From Ascaphus truei (Eukaryota; Chordata; Amphibia; Anura; Ascaphidae): a stretch of 64,000 bases of DNA. The stretch covers positions 9,100,864 to 9,164,863 of the forward strand of contig CM071574.1 in assembly GCA_036426205.1 (NCBI GenBank), read 5' to 3'. This document shows positions 23,234-34,235 of the stretch, one piece after another. Position 1 is the first letter of the stretch; every line of letters starts with the position of its first letter. A model generated the notes under the pieces. That model was not told the origin of the DNA, searched no databases, and saw only the letters and a list, made by a program, of their open reading frames with translations. A program made the position numbers and the translations under genes.

Positions 23234-24500
23234 TTTGGAGGCGCTGCTGAGATCATCAGGACAGGCTATCAGTGAAGCAAAACTGGAAGACATAAGGTAT
23301 GCTTCCAGCGAGAATACCAGAGAAGGAGGGAGGCTAGGTGTAGTGTTCATGGGACTCCGGCATACCATAACTGGGGCTCAACTTCCCTGCCAGGGAGCTA
23401 CAGTCTACACTGATCTAATGGTGAAACTGTGCTGAAGCAGAGGGCTATTGCTGTTCTAGTCGCCCTGAGGCAGGTAGTGTATAATGCCTAAAGGGGGTAC
23501 TCAGGCTAAGAGGTCCAAGAGATCCCTGAAGAAGGTCTGCGATGCTAGCAGCCAAGTGGAGACGACATCCGGTACTGTTAGGTGGGGTCTTAGGAGGGGT
23601 GCCTGGATGTACTCAGGTGCCTGAACCTCTGCTGGAGGAGCCACCGCAGTGCTACTAGCCGCGGATGCATAAGAAGCCACAGGGTACTAAAACTGGACAG
23701 TTATCATGTGCAGTGTACCACAGAAAGAGTTTTGCCTAGCCTGGGGTATATTGATGTTTCACTTGTCAGAGACTACCATGTACTGCAGATGGGCCAGGAG
23801 AGCGGGCCCTTTGCAAAATCATGAGGGTCGCGCCGTGCTGAATCACTTTATTTCAACCAAAATTGCGACTTCTCTGCAATGGAGTGCACCGCGTGGACTG
23901 TGTGATCTAAAATGGTGGTTCACGCCGAGAATGGGAACTGCGTGGGAGGTTTGCAAGAAAACTGCACGCCTCGCTGCAAAGTTCTGCAAGGGTCTGTCGC
24001 GAAAGCCAGGACCCAACCCAAGAGACCTGACTGGCTCAGCCAGGAGTCCGAGTCACGCCCCGTCCATGTTGCTGAGTGTCCCTCCTCCAATCTCCACCGG
24101 AGGGAGGGGACATGTCGTCAACCAATGCTCAACGGTGACTGTTGAGAAAGGAGGAGAAGGGTGTGCCCAATTACACCCTCAGAATGATGGAGCATGGTGA
24201 GCGAGAGGACCGAGTTACTAATATCTTTTGTGCCCGTGTCTACATAAAGTGAGGTCAGGCGATATGGACTTTGCCTACTACTTGCTGCCAGAAGGTTTTC
24301 TAGATGTACCCACTGATGGGATCACTTGCTTGATATGCTTGGGACCTGATTGTGCATTCCCGGAAGAAGATCTTGTTTGGGGGGCTATTTTCTGCGTGAG
24401 TGCTATCTTGTGTCTGACCTCTTGTTTTGGGGGGGGGGGGGGGGAAGGGGGGTGTTCAAGGCCGAGGTAATGCCCATAATAGGGGTTGACCTGGGGACCC
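23234..24500 (+). mobile_element. LTR-element interior, degraded
   Basis: TTTGGAGGCGCTGC begins right after the LTR; TGGAGGCGCTGC at 23236-23247 sits where a primer-binding site is expected. The following 1.2 kb has only short open frames, such as 23706-24200 (164 codons), that I do not recognise as gag or pol. It is probably a non-autonomous or decayed internal region. A 17-base G run at about 24427-24443 may be assembly-sensitive. Confidence 0.5.
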
Positions 24501-24529
24501 TCCCCGGTAACAAAAAGGAGCTGCAGCCA

Positions 24530-25585
24530 AATTGAGTGTGTTCTGCCCTCTTCCCCTCCTGGGAGTGGGGTGTGTGTTTAGTTCTATCCAGACCTTCCCT
24601 CCTGCAGGGGAGTGGAAGCAGCTACCCCGTGCTCCACCAGGGAGTGTGGGAGATTGGGATAGACCTTTGGGGCCTCAAGCCCTGGAGGTCGAGTCCAGGG
24701 ACACAGATAAGAACGTGTTGCTGTATGCTGTGTATTGCTGTGTGAAGAATAAAGATCAATTTGCTGTTTTTATACTCCTGTCTGAGGCTGCAGACTCTCA
24801 GGGGGACGGGGAGATGTTGTCTACAGGGGACTGCACCTATCTGCGATAGGCCCTGTGGGAATGGAGGCGCTGTACCAGAGAAGAGAGCTGCGGATCACCA
24901 AAAGCCTGGCCTGTTGATTCCCCAACTAACATTGGCAGAAGCTCAGGGCCTTCTGTAAACCTGCAGGTGAGCACCACAACACCGTAAAAAAGTGCGTGCT
25001 GTGTAGCGCTATTCAAATATAATAATTTATACAAATCAATAATTATCACTCTAATATAAATAATAAGTGAATTGAATAATGAGGGCTGCCAACTAAAAAC
25101 ACGAACAACCCAAATAAAATACTAATTTATTAAAAAGGCAAAAATCTAAGAACAAAAAATCATTTAATGTCTTAGTTTGAAATTATTTTTTTGTTCTTAG
25201 ATTTTGGTCTTTTTAATAAATTAGTAATTTATTTAGTATTTTTTCTTTTTTTATGGTTATTTTCTCCATTTAATCATTACTAGTTGCATTGTCTCTTAAC
25301 AATATCACACTATGTTGTGTTATTTATCTCTTTCCATGCGCTGAGCAATGGCTGGATCCATTTTTCTACATCCTTGGAACTCTCGGGGACTTTTTCAGCA
25401 CTTTTGTCACATTCACACGGTTGTATTTGTTTATACCCATTTTGTGTATAGTATATGATATTCTTTTTACATCTATTTTGAGATATATTCACAATATGTA
25501 GAAGTAAGGGCGCCCCTATCATCTGTTTTACCACAACACCGTGTAACAGTGACTCCTCCCGTTGGGTGGGGGAACACCGGTTACA
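24530..25585 (+). mobile_element. 3' LTR-like copy, interrupted
   Basis: Shares CTCCACCAGGGAGT and CAAGCCCTGGAGG-like words with the 5' LTR. It has AATAAA at about 24750, TGGAGGCGCTG at about 24859, and ends GGGTGGGGGAACACCGGTTACA-like at 25585. It differs clearly from the 5' LTR, so it may be a second insertion of a related subfamily. It is split by the insertion at 24986-25529. Confidence 0.55.
24986..25529. mobile_element. Insertion in LTR with 13-bp TSD
   Basis: The 544-bp segment is flanked by identical copies of ACCACAACACCGT (24973-24985 and 25530-25542). Rejoining restores the LTR order seen in the other copies (ACCACAACACCGT then GTAACAGTG). The insert starts AAAAAAGTGCGTGCTG and ends GGGCGCCCCTATCATCTG. 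A TSD this long suits target-primed retrotransposition (LINE, SINE or Penelope-like). The family is unassigned. Confidence 0.7.
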
Positions 25586-25660
25586 TATATATGGATTTTA
25601 ACAACATCATTGTGCTCTAATTTTTTACTTACTGCATTTGTCTCCCTGAATACTATTAAT

Positions 25661-25950
25661 GGAGAAGGAGCGGCTCGGCGAGTAAAGACACTGACTCTGT
25701 AATCAACGACACTGAGTTTGAATCAGGAGAATCAGGTTCAAATCCCGGTGTAAGCTCCTTGTGACCTTGGGCAAGTCACTTTATCTCCCTGTGCCTCCGG
25801 CACCAAAAACGCAGATTGCAAACTCATCTGGACAGGGACCTGTGCCTGCGCCTGCAAACAAATCCCTATACTCCGCGTACTGCGCGCTATACTGTAATTG
25901 TGACGCGCTTTGTGTCCCATTGGGAGAAAAGTGCGATATTAAATAAAGTT
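25661..25950 (+). repeat. tRNA-derived SINE, near full length
   Basis: The head carries an A-box-like GGCTCGGCGAG (25672) and a good B box GGTTCAAATCC (25735-25745), so it derives from a tRNA gene transcribed by RNA polymerase III. The core GTGACCTTGGGCAAGTCACT is the MIR/CORE-SINE phrase. The tail has GCGCTATACTGTAATTGTG, a GGGAGAAAAGTGC block and AATAAAG. This is the best reference copy for the fragments at 846, 22150, 42631 and 45998. Confidence 0.9.
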
Positions 25951-25959
25951 TTATTTTTT

Positions 25960-26310
25960 GTTTAGTTTTTATTTTTTACAAAATTATTATTATTATGCAC
26001 AGATTTAGCTCGCCCTGCAAGAGATGAACATTTAAGAAGAGATTAGTTTGCGCTCAGGTGTCTTTCCAAATGATTAATAGCTATGTTTCCTTCTCCTGCT
26101 GCTCCAATGAAAGTAAGGAAGGTACTGGGCATGGTGGGATAATGGGCTGCTAGCCCTCTGGCAGTGTAGTAGTTAACCCCTTGCTGAGCAATGCATTGGT
26201 GGCCCCTCATGCGTTAAAGGAAGATGGCAAAGGACCTACTTATCTATTAAGCCAAATTCAACCCCTGTTTGCTCTCCACAAGCCGCCCTGGGTGGGATCA
26301 GATTCCCATG
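25960..26310. other. No recognisable feature
   Basis: Short unassigned spacer between the SINE and the hAT-like element. Confidence 0.4.
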
Positions 26311-26399
26311 CCTGCACCAAGAGCTAGGGTGACCAGATTTACAAAAGTAAAAACCGGGACACATGAATTTTTTTTTTATAAAGCAAATGATATCACCAA

Positions 26400-27385
26400 C
26401 TGCGCCCCTTCTCCTTTGTCTCCCTACCCCGCTCTGTCCCCCCTTCTCTCGCACACACACCCCTTTCTCTCTCCCTCCCCCATATCCCTCTATTCTCGTT
26501 CTCCCCACCCCTACATTCTCATTCCACCCTTCCCTGTCTCTCTCTCCCCCATTCTCTCTTTCCCTCCCTCCCCCCCATTCTCTCTCTCCCTCCCCTCATT
26601 CTCTCCCCCTCTCTCTCTTCCCCCTCTCTCTCTTCCCCCTCTCTCTCTTCCCCCTCTCTCTTCCCCCCCCTCTCTCTCCCCACATTCTCTCGCTCTCTCC
26701 CCCAATTCTATCCCTCTCTCTCCCTCTTTCCTCCCCTCCCTCTCTCCCCCCTCTCCTCTCCCCTCCCTCTCTCCCCCCTCTCATTCTGTGTCTCTCCTCC
26801 ATTTTCTGTCTCTCTCCCCCCATTCTGTCTCTCTCTCTCCCCCCCATTCTCTGTCTCTCTCTCTCCCCCATTCTCTGTATCTTTCCCCCCCATTCTCTGT
26901 CTCTCTCTCTCTCCCCTCCATTCTGTCTCTCTCCCTCCCCCTATTCTCTGTGTCTCTCTCTCCCCTCCATTCTGTCTCTCTCCCTCCCCCCATTCTCTGT
27001 CTCTCTCTCTCCCCATTCTTTGTCTCTATCTCTCTCCCCCATTCTTTGTCTCTCTCTCTCTCCCCTCCCCCATTCTCTGTCTCTCCATTTTTTCTGTTTT
27101 CTCTCCCCCCATTCTTGTCCTGTCTCTCTCTCCCCAACTCCATTGCTCTGTCTCTATCCCCCCATTCTTCGTTTCCTCATCCGCTCCATTTTTTTTTTGT
27201 TTTCTCCATTCTTGTTTTGTCTCTCCCCCCCCCACTCTCTCTCCGTCCTCACCATTCTGTCTCTTCCCCCTCCATTCTCTGTCTCTCTCCCCCATTCTCT
27301 CGTGTCTCCCCCATTCTCTGTGTCTCCCCCCCATCCTCTCTCTTCCTCTCCCCCTCCACCCCCCCATCTCTCTTCTCGCTCCCCC
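26400..27385. repeat. CT-rich minisatellite
   Basis: Units around CCCCCATTCTCTGTCTCTCTCTCT, varying from 25 to 45 bp, preceded by purer CTCTCTCTTCCCCC units. It ends at the N run. Long Ser/Pro/Leu frames (plus) and Arg/Glu/Gly frames (minus) are repeat artefacts. Confidence 0.9.
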
Positions 27386-27485
27386 NNNNNNNNNNNNNNN
27401 NNNNNNNNNNNNNNNNNNNNNNNNNNNNNNNNNNNNNNNNNNNNNNNNNNNNNNNNNNNNNNNNNNNNNNNNNNNNNNNNNNNNN
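27386..27485. other. Assembly gap (100 N)
   Basis: Exactly 100 N, the conventional size for a gap of unknown length, inside the minisatellite. True array length is unknown. Confidence 0.98.
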
Positions 27486-27594
27486 GCAAACAAAGAATAA
27501 AGAAAAGAAAAGATATTCTTCTCTCTCTACCTACATGCTTCCCACACCATTCTCTAGCAACAACCACTATTATCTGGTACTATATCCCCCACCC

Positions 27595-29462
27595 CCCATT
27601 CTCGTCTCTCTCTCTCCCCTCAATCTCTGTCTGTCTCTCTCTCACCCCCTCCGAGCTCTCACCCATCATGTGAGTCTCTCGCTCCCTCCATTCTGTCTCT
27701 CTCTCCCCACCCACTTCTCTGTCTCTCCTCCATTTTCTGTCTCCTTGCTCCCCCTCCATCTCTGTCTATTCTCCCATTCTCTCTCTCTCCACCCCCCCAT
27801 TCTTTGTCGCTCTATCCCCCCCACACTCTGTGCCCCTCTTCCCATGCTGTGCCCCTCTCCCCATGCTGTGCCTCTCTCCCCACACTGTCTCTCCCCATCC
27901 TGTGCCTGTGCCTCCCTACATGCTGTGCCTGTGCCTCTCTCTGTCTCTTCCCATGCTGTGCCTGTGTCTCTCTCTCTCTGCCTTCTCCTCATGCTGTGCC
28001 TGTGTGTGTCTCTCTCTCTCTAGTCGCCTCTCCTCATGCTGCTGCCTGTGTGTCTCTCTCTCTACTGCTTCTCCTGTCATGTGTGGCCTGTGTGTGTCTC
28101 TCTCTCGGCCCTCCTCATGCTGTGCCTGTGTGTGTGTGTCTCTCTCTCTGGCCTCTCCTAATGCTGTGCTGTTGTGTGTGTCTCTCTCTCTGCCTCTCCT
28201 CATGCTGTGCCTGTGTGTCTCTCTCTTCTCTGCTTCCTCATGACTGTGCATGTGTGTGTCTCTCTTGCCTTCTCTCATGCTGTGCCTGTGTGTGTCTCTC
28301 TCTCTCTCTCTCCTCATGCTTGCCTGTGTGTGTCTCTCTCTCTCTGCCTCTCCTCATGCTGTGCCTGTGTGGTCTCTCTTTGCCTCTCCTCATGCTGTGC
28401 CTGTTGTGTGTTTCTGCCTCTCTCTGCTGTTCTGTTGGTCTCTCTCTCTCTGCCTCTCCTCATGCTGTGCTCGTTGTTGGTCTCTCTCTCTCTACCTCAT
28501 GCTGTCCCTTGTGTCTCTCTATCTGTCTCCTTGTGCCTGTGTGTCTCTCTCTCTCTGCCTCTCCTCATGCTGTGCCTGTGGTCTCTCGCTCTGCCTCTCC
28601 TCATTGTGTGTGCTCTCTATGTATCTTCCCATGATGGGCATGTGTCTCTCTCTCTGCCTCTCCTCATGCTGTGCCTGTGTGTCTCTCTCTCTGTGTCTCT
28701 CCCCATGCTGTGCCTGTGTGTGTCTCTCTCTCTGCCTCTCCTCATGCTGTGCCTGTGTGTGTGTCTCTCTCTCTCTGCCTCTCCTCATGCTGTGCCTGTG
28801 TGTGTGTCTCTCTCTCTGCCTATCCTCATGCTGTGCCTGTGTGTCTCTCTCTCTCCCAATTCTCTCCCTCTCTCTCCCAATGCTGTACCCCTTGTGTCTT
28901 CTCTCCTGCACTTCTCCCTCATGCGTGCCTGTGTGTCTCTCTCTCTCCTCTCTCTCCTCATTCTGTGCCTGTGTGTCTCTCTCTCTGCCTCTTCCTCATT
29001 GCTGTGTGCCTGTGCCTCTCTCTGTCTCTTCTCCCCATGCTGTGCCTGTGTTCTCTCTCTCTCCTCTGCCTCTCCTCATTGCTGTGCCTGTGTGTCTCTC
29101 TCTGCCCTTCTCTCATGTGTGCCTGTGTGTTCTTCTCTGCCTCTCTGCCTCCATCATGCTGTGCCTGTGTTGTCTCTTCTCTCTGCCTCTTCATGCTGTG
29201 CCTGTGTGTGTCTCTCTCTCTCCTCTGCCCTCCTCATGCTGTGCCTGTGTGTGCTCTCTCTCTCCTGCCTCTCCTCATGCTGTGCCTGTGTGTCTCTTCT
29301 CTCTCTCCCTCTCTCTCTCCTCTGCTGTGTCTGTGTCTGTCTCTCTCTCTTCCTCATGCTGTGCCTGTGTGTCTCTCTCTCTGCCTCTCCTCATGCTGTG
29401 CCTGTGTGTCTCTCTCTCTCTGCCTCTCCTCATGCTGTGCCTCTCTGTCCCCCCCCCCCCCC
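27595..29462. repeat. CATGCTGTGCCTGTGTG minisatellite
   Basis: From about 27830 the array settles into units of roughly 36-40 bp: CTCATGCTGTGCCTGTGTG plus a variable TCTCTCTCTCTGCCTCTC run. Dozens of copies occur. Many units differ by single-base indels in the TC run, and some by losses inside the core. Ends at a C run near 29449-29462. Confidence 0.9.
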
Positions 29463-29915
29463 ATTGTGTGAGTGTGTCCCATTCTGGACCATACCTTCAT
29501 GGGTGGGGGAAGCCATCTTGAGCCCTGGCAGCAGACACCGGAAGCTCTCACTGACACTTCCGGGTCTCACTGCTGGGCTCCGCAGTTCAGTTCAGACCAG
29601 GCCCCTGCTCTCCTCCATGCATTGTCTGCTCTCTGCTGCCCCCCCTGCACTGATGGTCAAAAGCGGAACAGCCACACAAAAAAACGGAACATTTTACAGG
29701 ATGCAGAGCAGCCGGACAGAGACTAAAAAACCGGGACAGAGACTATAAAACCGGGACAGAGGTTAAAAAAATGGGACTGTCCCGGCTAAACCGGGACACC
29801 TGGTCACCCTACCAAGAGCACAACGGAAATCTAAAGCTCGGGATACAAAACAATGAAGTAGAACAGTTACATATGCCACCTGCTGCAATGTACTTACCTG
29901 TGTCTTATTCTAGAG

Positions 29916-30088
29916 CAGGGGTGGCCAACTGCAGCCCACAAAGGGCCACCGACAATTCAGGCTTTAAGGATATCCCTACTTCAGCGCAGGTGGCTCAGTC
30001 AGAATGATTAAGAAAGCTGTGCTGAAGCATGGATATCCCTAATACCTGGCCTGTTGGTGATCCTTGAGGAGTCGAGTTGGTGCCCCTG
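29916..30088. mobile_element. hAT-type hairpin MITE, complete
   Basis: Ends CAGGGGTGGCCAACT and, inverted, CAGGGGCACCAACTCGAC. Arms carry GGATATCCCTACTTCAGC and its complement around a short loop. Flanks share TCTAG, so the TSD is decayed. Non-coding. Confidence 0.7.
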
Positions 30089-30099
30089 GTCTAGTACAA

Positions 30100-30870
30100 C
30101 TGTTGTATAAATTCTAGCCATCCAAGTTCACATAAGGAACAGACTGCGTTCTAGTAAAACGCCCAGCTCATACTGCCAGGCGATAGCTTGGTGATCTTTA
30201 AAGTACTCTGTACTACTGTATTTACAAAATACCACCGATTTGTTTTATTCCCACAATCCCCAGATTCGTTCTGAAATGTGAAACATTGGTTCCCCCTCAT
30301 TCATTTTCTGTCATCCTTTTCACTTAGGCAATAGACCAAATAGAAAAATATGCAACAGGCACGAAAAATGTGGCTATGCGTATGGGTTCTCTTTTTTGAA
30401 GCTACAATGTATATGTTCCTAGGTGGTACAGAGAGTGTATTTTATCATTGTGTCTTCAGTAGCCTTTTCAAGAAACCCGTAGCTCGAACTCCCGTCGGAA
30501 TACAGTTTAAATTATATGTTCTTCCTGTGGAGTGGAGTGTTACAAAAAGGGATCATTTTTTCCACTCTGAAAGTCTCGAAGGATACTAAACCCATTTACC
30601 TTGTCATGTCAAGTTAATCTGGTGCAGCATTCTCACAAGTACCATGTACGTACTGGTCCTTCTCTGAGATTTCCCTGGAACTATTTGTTTCACGTGCAAT
30701 AGGATAAACGCAGTTACAGTGAAGCAGTCAGACATATTTTTGTGGTTTGTGTGTGTACCATTTTTTTGTCATCTCATCTTAAGGCTTACCATGTAAACCA
30801 CCAGGATTTTATGTGATTCGGTTTGCAGTTCAAAGCCACAATCCTGCTTAAAAGTGCCATTTACTTTTGT
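30100..30870. other. No recognisable feature
   Basis: Unassigned sequence with short chance open frames. Confidence 0.4.
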
Positions 30871-30879
30871 AAAAAGGAA

Positions 30880-31110
30880 TCCCCTGCAGATCAACCACAT
30901 TATTTTCAGCTCTGGGGAACTCCTGGTTCCCGAGATATTTGCTGGTGAAATGATTGTTATCACTTCCTGGTTTCTCGCTGGGATTTAAAGGGCCGTCCAA
31001 TAGGAAGCAGCAGGGGACTTATGAGACTTGAACAGCCTTTTTGTTCCACCAGGTAACCTTACCAGTAAGATCAGTATCTCGGGATGGGAACCAGGGGAGA
31101 TTACAGTAAC
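30880..31110. repeat. Fold-back repeat, GGTTCCCGAGATA family
   Basis: CTCCTGGTTCCCGAGATA at about 30910 faces TATCTCGGGATGGGAACCAG at about 31077-31096 in opposite orientation. The same CTCGGGAA/CAGGGGG module defines the repeats at 7430-8100 and 55860-55985. TSD not found. Confidence 0.45.
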
Positions 31111-31227
31111 TGAGGACGCTGGTTGTAATGCTGTTAAAAAACATAGAAACATTTTTTTAAATGTAGCCATGTGTAAAATTGGTGTCCATATCTCCTTCAT
31201 ACTGGCAGTAATCCTGGTAAGTATGCA

Positions 31228-31997
31228 GGTTTGCCAGTAACAATCATGGAGGTTTGCCCTCACACCCTGGTGAGGTGTCATATGTATACAAAGGAAGTGA
31301 CAACATGCTTTGTGTCCACTATTAGTGACACAGGGGTGAGTCATTTCTAGAGCCTATATAAGACACAGCACTGACTAAAGTTACGGCAAGTGTTCTGTTG
31401 GTGTTCTGACTCTGTTCAGGAGAGTCATGTGGAAGTCTGCAACAGTGTTGCAGTGTCTGATGCAAGAGCTGTGAGGTGTGCAGCTGAAGTGGCAGAGAGA
31501 CAAGCTGCTTACCCACTGTATCCAGGGACCTGGTACAGATGGTGCTCTCCCTTATGGGAGAGGTGGACACCCAATTTAATTAGGAGGAGCAGGAGGAACC
31601 TTCCTCGAGATGGTCAACCCAAAGATGAGCGGCTAGGATGACCGCTGTGAGGGGCAGTCTGCCTATGATGATAATAAAGATGCCCACGTTCACCAAATCC
31701 TTGCTGTGTGTGAGTGAAGTCATTGCACAGGAGGCACCACAGAGGAGGTCCTAATCAGACACATCCCCCTGCGGCTGCAGAGATCCTGACGAGGTGGAGG
31801 CGCTGCATCAGATGTGAGTAGGACTCTAAGCACACTACCTCAGATGCCGATCTTGCTGATATCCCCATACCAACCCAGGGGGAGACTCAGGAGTCCTGTA
31901 ATCAAGCAGGTGCACCACAACATACAGACATGTAATGGGGACCGATTAGACCACAGGGGCCAATCTGAGATTGGGTGGGTCCAGAAAAACCGTTACA
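31228..31997 (+). mobile_element. Solo LTR-like copy
   Basis: Ends GGGTGGGTCCAGAAAAACCGTTACA with the family's GTTACA terminus at 31997. It has AATAAAGATG at about 31674 and GGTGGAGGCGCTGC at about 31793, in the same order and spacing as the other LTRs here. The start is not clearly defined; 31228 is an estimate. No interior or partner LTR nearby. Confidence 0.5.
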
Positions 31998-32112
31998 TAA
32001 ATAAAGTAGCTGGGATTGATGGTTAAGTTTTGCTTTGTTTTCTGTAACAGCAACTTACTGTAATGATGAAATGTAACAGTGCCTCTCGCTTTCCATGCCT
32101 TACAAATCAGAG

Positions 32113-32215
32113 CAGGGGCGGCCAACTTCAGTCCTAAAGGGCCACCAACAGATCAGGTTTTAAGGATATCCCTGCTTCAGCACAGGTGGCTCAATCAATG
32201 TCTCAGTCAGAACTG
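32113..32215. mobile_element. hAT-type hairpin MITE, left half
   Basis: CAGGGGCGGCCAACTTCAGT start and a CAGGTTTTAAGGATATCCCT arm, then GCACAGGTGGCTCAATCAAT. It stops at the hairpin centre. Confidence 0.7.
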
Positions 32216-32224
32216 GTGACAACT

Positions 32225-33200
32225 ATATGCACATATAGAGGTATGGAGGTACTGTTAGTACCAGGATAATATCAACACATAACATTGGAAGAATAAAGTT
32301 AATCTATGTGAATACATATAGGACTATAAGGGGGACTCTCTTCATGTCATAAAAATATAAAATGTATATCTGTGAAATTACATACAGATATACACTGTTC
32401 ACAGGTGTTGTATAGTATACAGTAGACCAACATCATTGAAAAATTCTAGGAGAAGAGATATCAAATTTATTTGTAATTGAATCATGGAGAGATGACAATC
32501 AATATTAATACATACTACATGGCTATGAGAAATATATCCTATATTTTGACTATATGAAGAGTCTATCTATGAGACAATATATGAGTATTTAGCAGTTTGT
32601 AAATATTGTGTAATATGGAAAATCAACAACATTGGAAGATTCAATAAGGAGAAATATAAAGCTTCCTTTTAATTAATATAAATATCACACTATTTGAATG
32701 ATAAATAACGCAATTGATACCAGAATGTAACATTAAAATCGACATACTTAAGGGAGAAAACTGACCATGTATCTACAGTACATCCTAAGTGACAAAAAAA
32801 AAAATGCAATCATGATCATTATCTAACAATTGATCTGTAATAGGTCAATATAGGAACGTGATCCAGAGAATAAATATTTAATGATTATAGGGCCATGTTT
32901 ACTAATATTACAAAGTAAAATAGAGCTCTGTCAGTGGCAAAAGATTAAAGGGATTGGTGGGCCTGGTGTACAGGCGAGTAATTGCCCCCCCTGGGCGATC
33001 AGATTTTAAATAAATGTGCCCGTAGTGTTGAAAACAGCAGATGGCGCTGCAGAGCCCTCCAGAGCTGCTCCTCCCAAGATCTCCTGGCGTCTCTGTGCAA
33101 TGCTGGTAAGTGTATATTTCTGTATGTGTTTATGCAGTGTATGTTGTGTGCTTATGATGCAAGTACTGTATGTGTGTGTTGCATGTGTGGTGTGTTTGTA
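32225..33200. other. No recognisable feature
   Basis: AT-rich sequence with many TATA-type words. No open frame or repeat family can be supported. Confidence 0.4.
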
Positions 33201-33224
33201 TATGGTACAGTTCCAAAATGCAGG

Positions 33225-33440
33225 GAAACAGCTTCAGGGGGAGAGAAATACATGGGTGGAGGGAGAGGATGTGAGGGAGGAGTGTGAAAGGTGAGGGTGT
33301 AAGAGGGAGGGGGACAGGTGGGGGTGTAAGAAAGGAAGGTCACTGATGGAGTGTGTGTGTCACTGAGGGGGAAGGTCACTGAGGGAATGCCAATATCATT
33401 GGGGGGAGGGAGGGGGGAAGTCTCAGTGACTGGGGATTTG
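33225..33440. repeat. Purine-rich minisatellite
   Basis: GGGAGAGAAATACATGGG and GTGTAAGAGGGAGGGG-type units. The AGAGAAATACATG word recurs at about 45745 and 52855-52910, so the three arrays probably belong to one dispersed family. Confidence 0.6.
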
Positions 33441-33449
33441 GGGTGCAGC

Positions 33450-34230
33450 CACACTCACTCGAAGGTGAAACTATTGATCAGATTAAAGCGGGCAAGTGTG
33501 TGTCCGAAACAGGATCTGAATCGTGTCAAAGCATCCGAAAGATGTCTCAAACAAAGCAAAACAGAGATGAAGGACCCTGGGCGGTTGGAAAGCTTGTCAC
33601 ATATCAACCACTTGTTGGTCCAATAAAAGGTATCATAACCCCTCTCCTCCTTTGTTACTACATGGAAGAAAGGACCAGCACAGCTACCCAGCCTTCTTGG
33701 CAGAGCAAAGAAAGGTGACCCTTGTATGAATAAACGGCTGATAAACACTCCATATGATAACCCACTGCCAGCCTGCACACTCTCGGCTCTCCACACGCCA
33801 GACTGACCTCTCTTTGCTCTGTTCGAGACATCTTTTGGCTGCTTTGAGACGCTCCACATCCTGTGCAGGACCTTCACTGGCTCCCCTTCATTGATCCGCC
33901 AGCCGGTAACCTCTCTTAAAGCTACAGTAACCATTATCCCCGTGAGTGCATTTCTTATCACGTGCATTGATTAACATTTTGTAACGATTTTACATGCCGG
34001 AGCGCGTGTTTCTTTCTTTGTTTTGTGTGTTTTTTTTTTTTAGATTTTATCCTTTTGGATTTGGTACATCCAACAAGACGCTGCTCAAGTCTCCACCACT
34101 TTCAGAATTGGACACTGATCCAAGAAAGGGCTGACTTCTCCACATACATCCCAGTGGAGCCTATATCCTTATATCAGTCATAGTGTTAATACATTTGTAG
34201 TGTTTATGTATTTATTTAATAACCCTGTTT
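33450..34230. other. Unassigned, possible old repeat
   Basis: CCAATAAAAGGTATCAT at about 33619 resembles the 3' parts of the Penelope-like copies at 46.8 and 60.3 kb, but the rest does not align by eye. No gene seen. Confidence 0.3.
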
Positions 34231-34235
34231 ACACA

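Larger units (their letters stand above)
26325..29811. mobile_element. hAT-like TIR element, minisatellite-filled
   Basis: Perfect 12-bp TIR TAGGGTGACCAG, with its complement CTGGTCACCCTA at the right end. The 8-bp TSD CCAAGAGC lies at 26317-26324 and 29812-29819. Sub-terminal CCGGGACA modules occur at both ends, several times at the right. An 8-bp TSD and TAGGG ends suit hAT. The interior is a CT array, a 100-base N run and a 38-bp-type minisatellite. No transposase is seen, and the long open frames are array translations. Confidence 0.8.

Noticed and set aside
23706..24200. 164-codon frame inside the LTR element as gag
   Set aside because: No capsid or zinc-knuckle (CCHC) motif visible; kept only as degraded interior.
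25661..25745. Functional tRNA gene
   Set aside because: A and B boxes are present but no tRNA cloverleaf forms, and a SINE core and tail follow.
26269..29748. Frames of 584 and 524 codons rich in Ser, Pro, Leu and Cys
   Set aside because: Translations of CT and CATGCTGTGCC minisatellites, one running through 100 N. No conserved sequence.
33475..33530. TTGATCAGATT ... CCGAAACAGG as a hammerhead
   Set aside because: Core residues do not fit and the intervening sequence does not form stem II.
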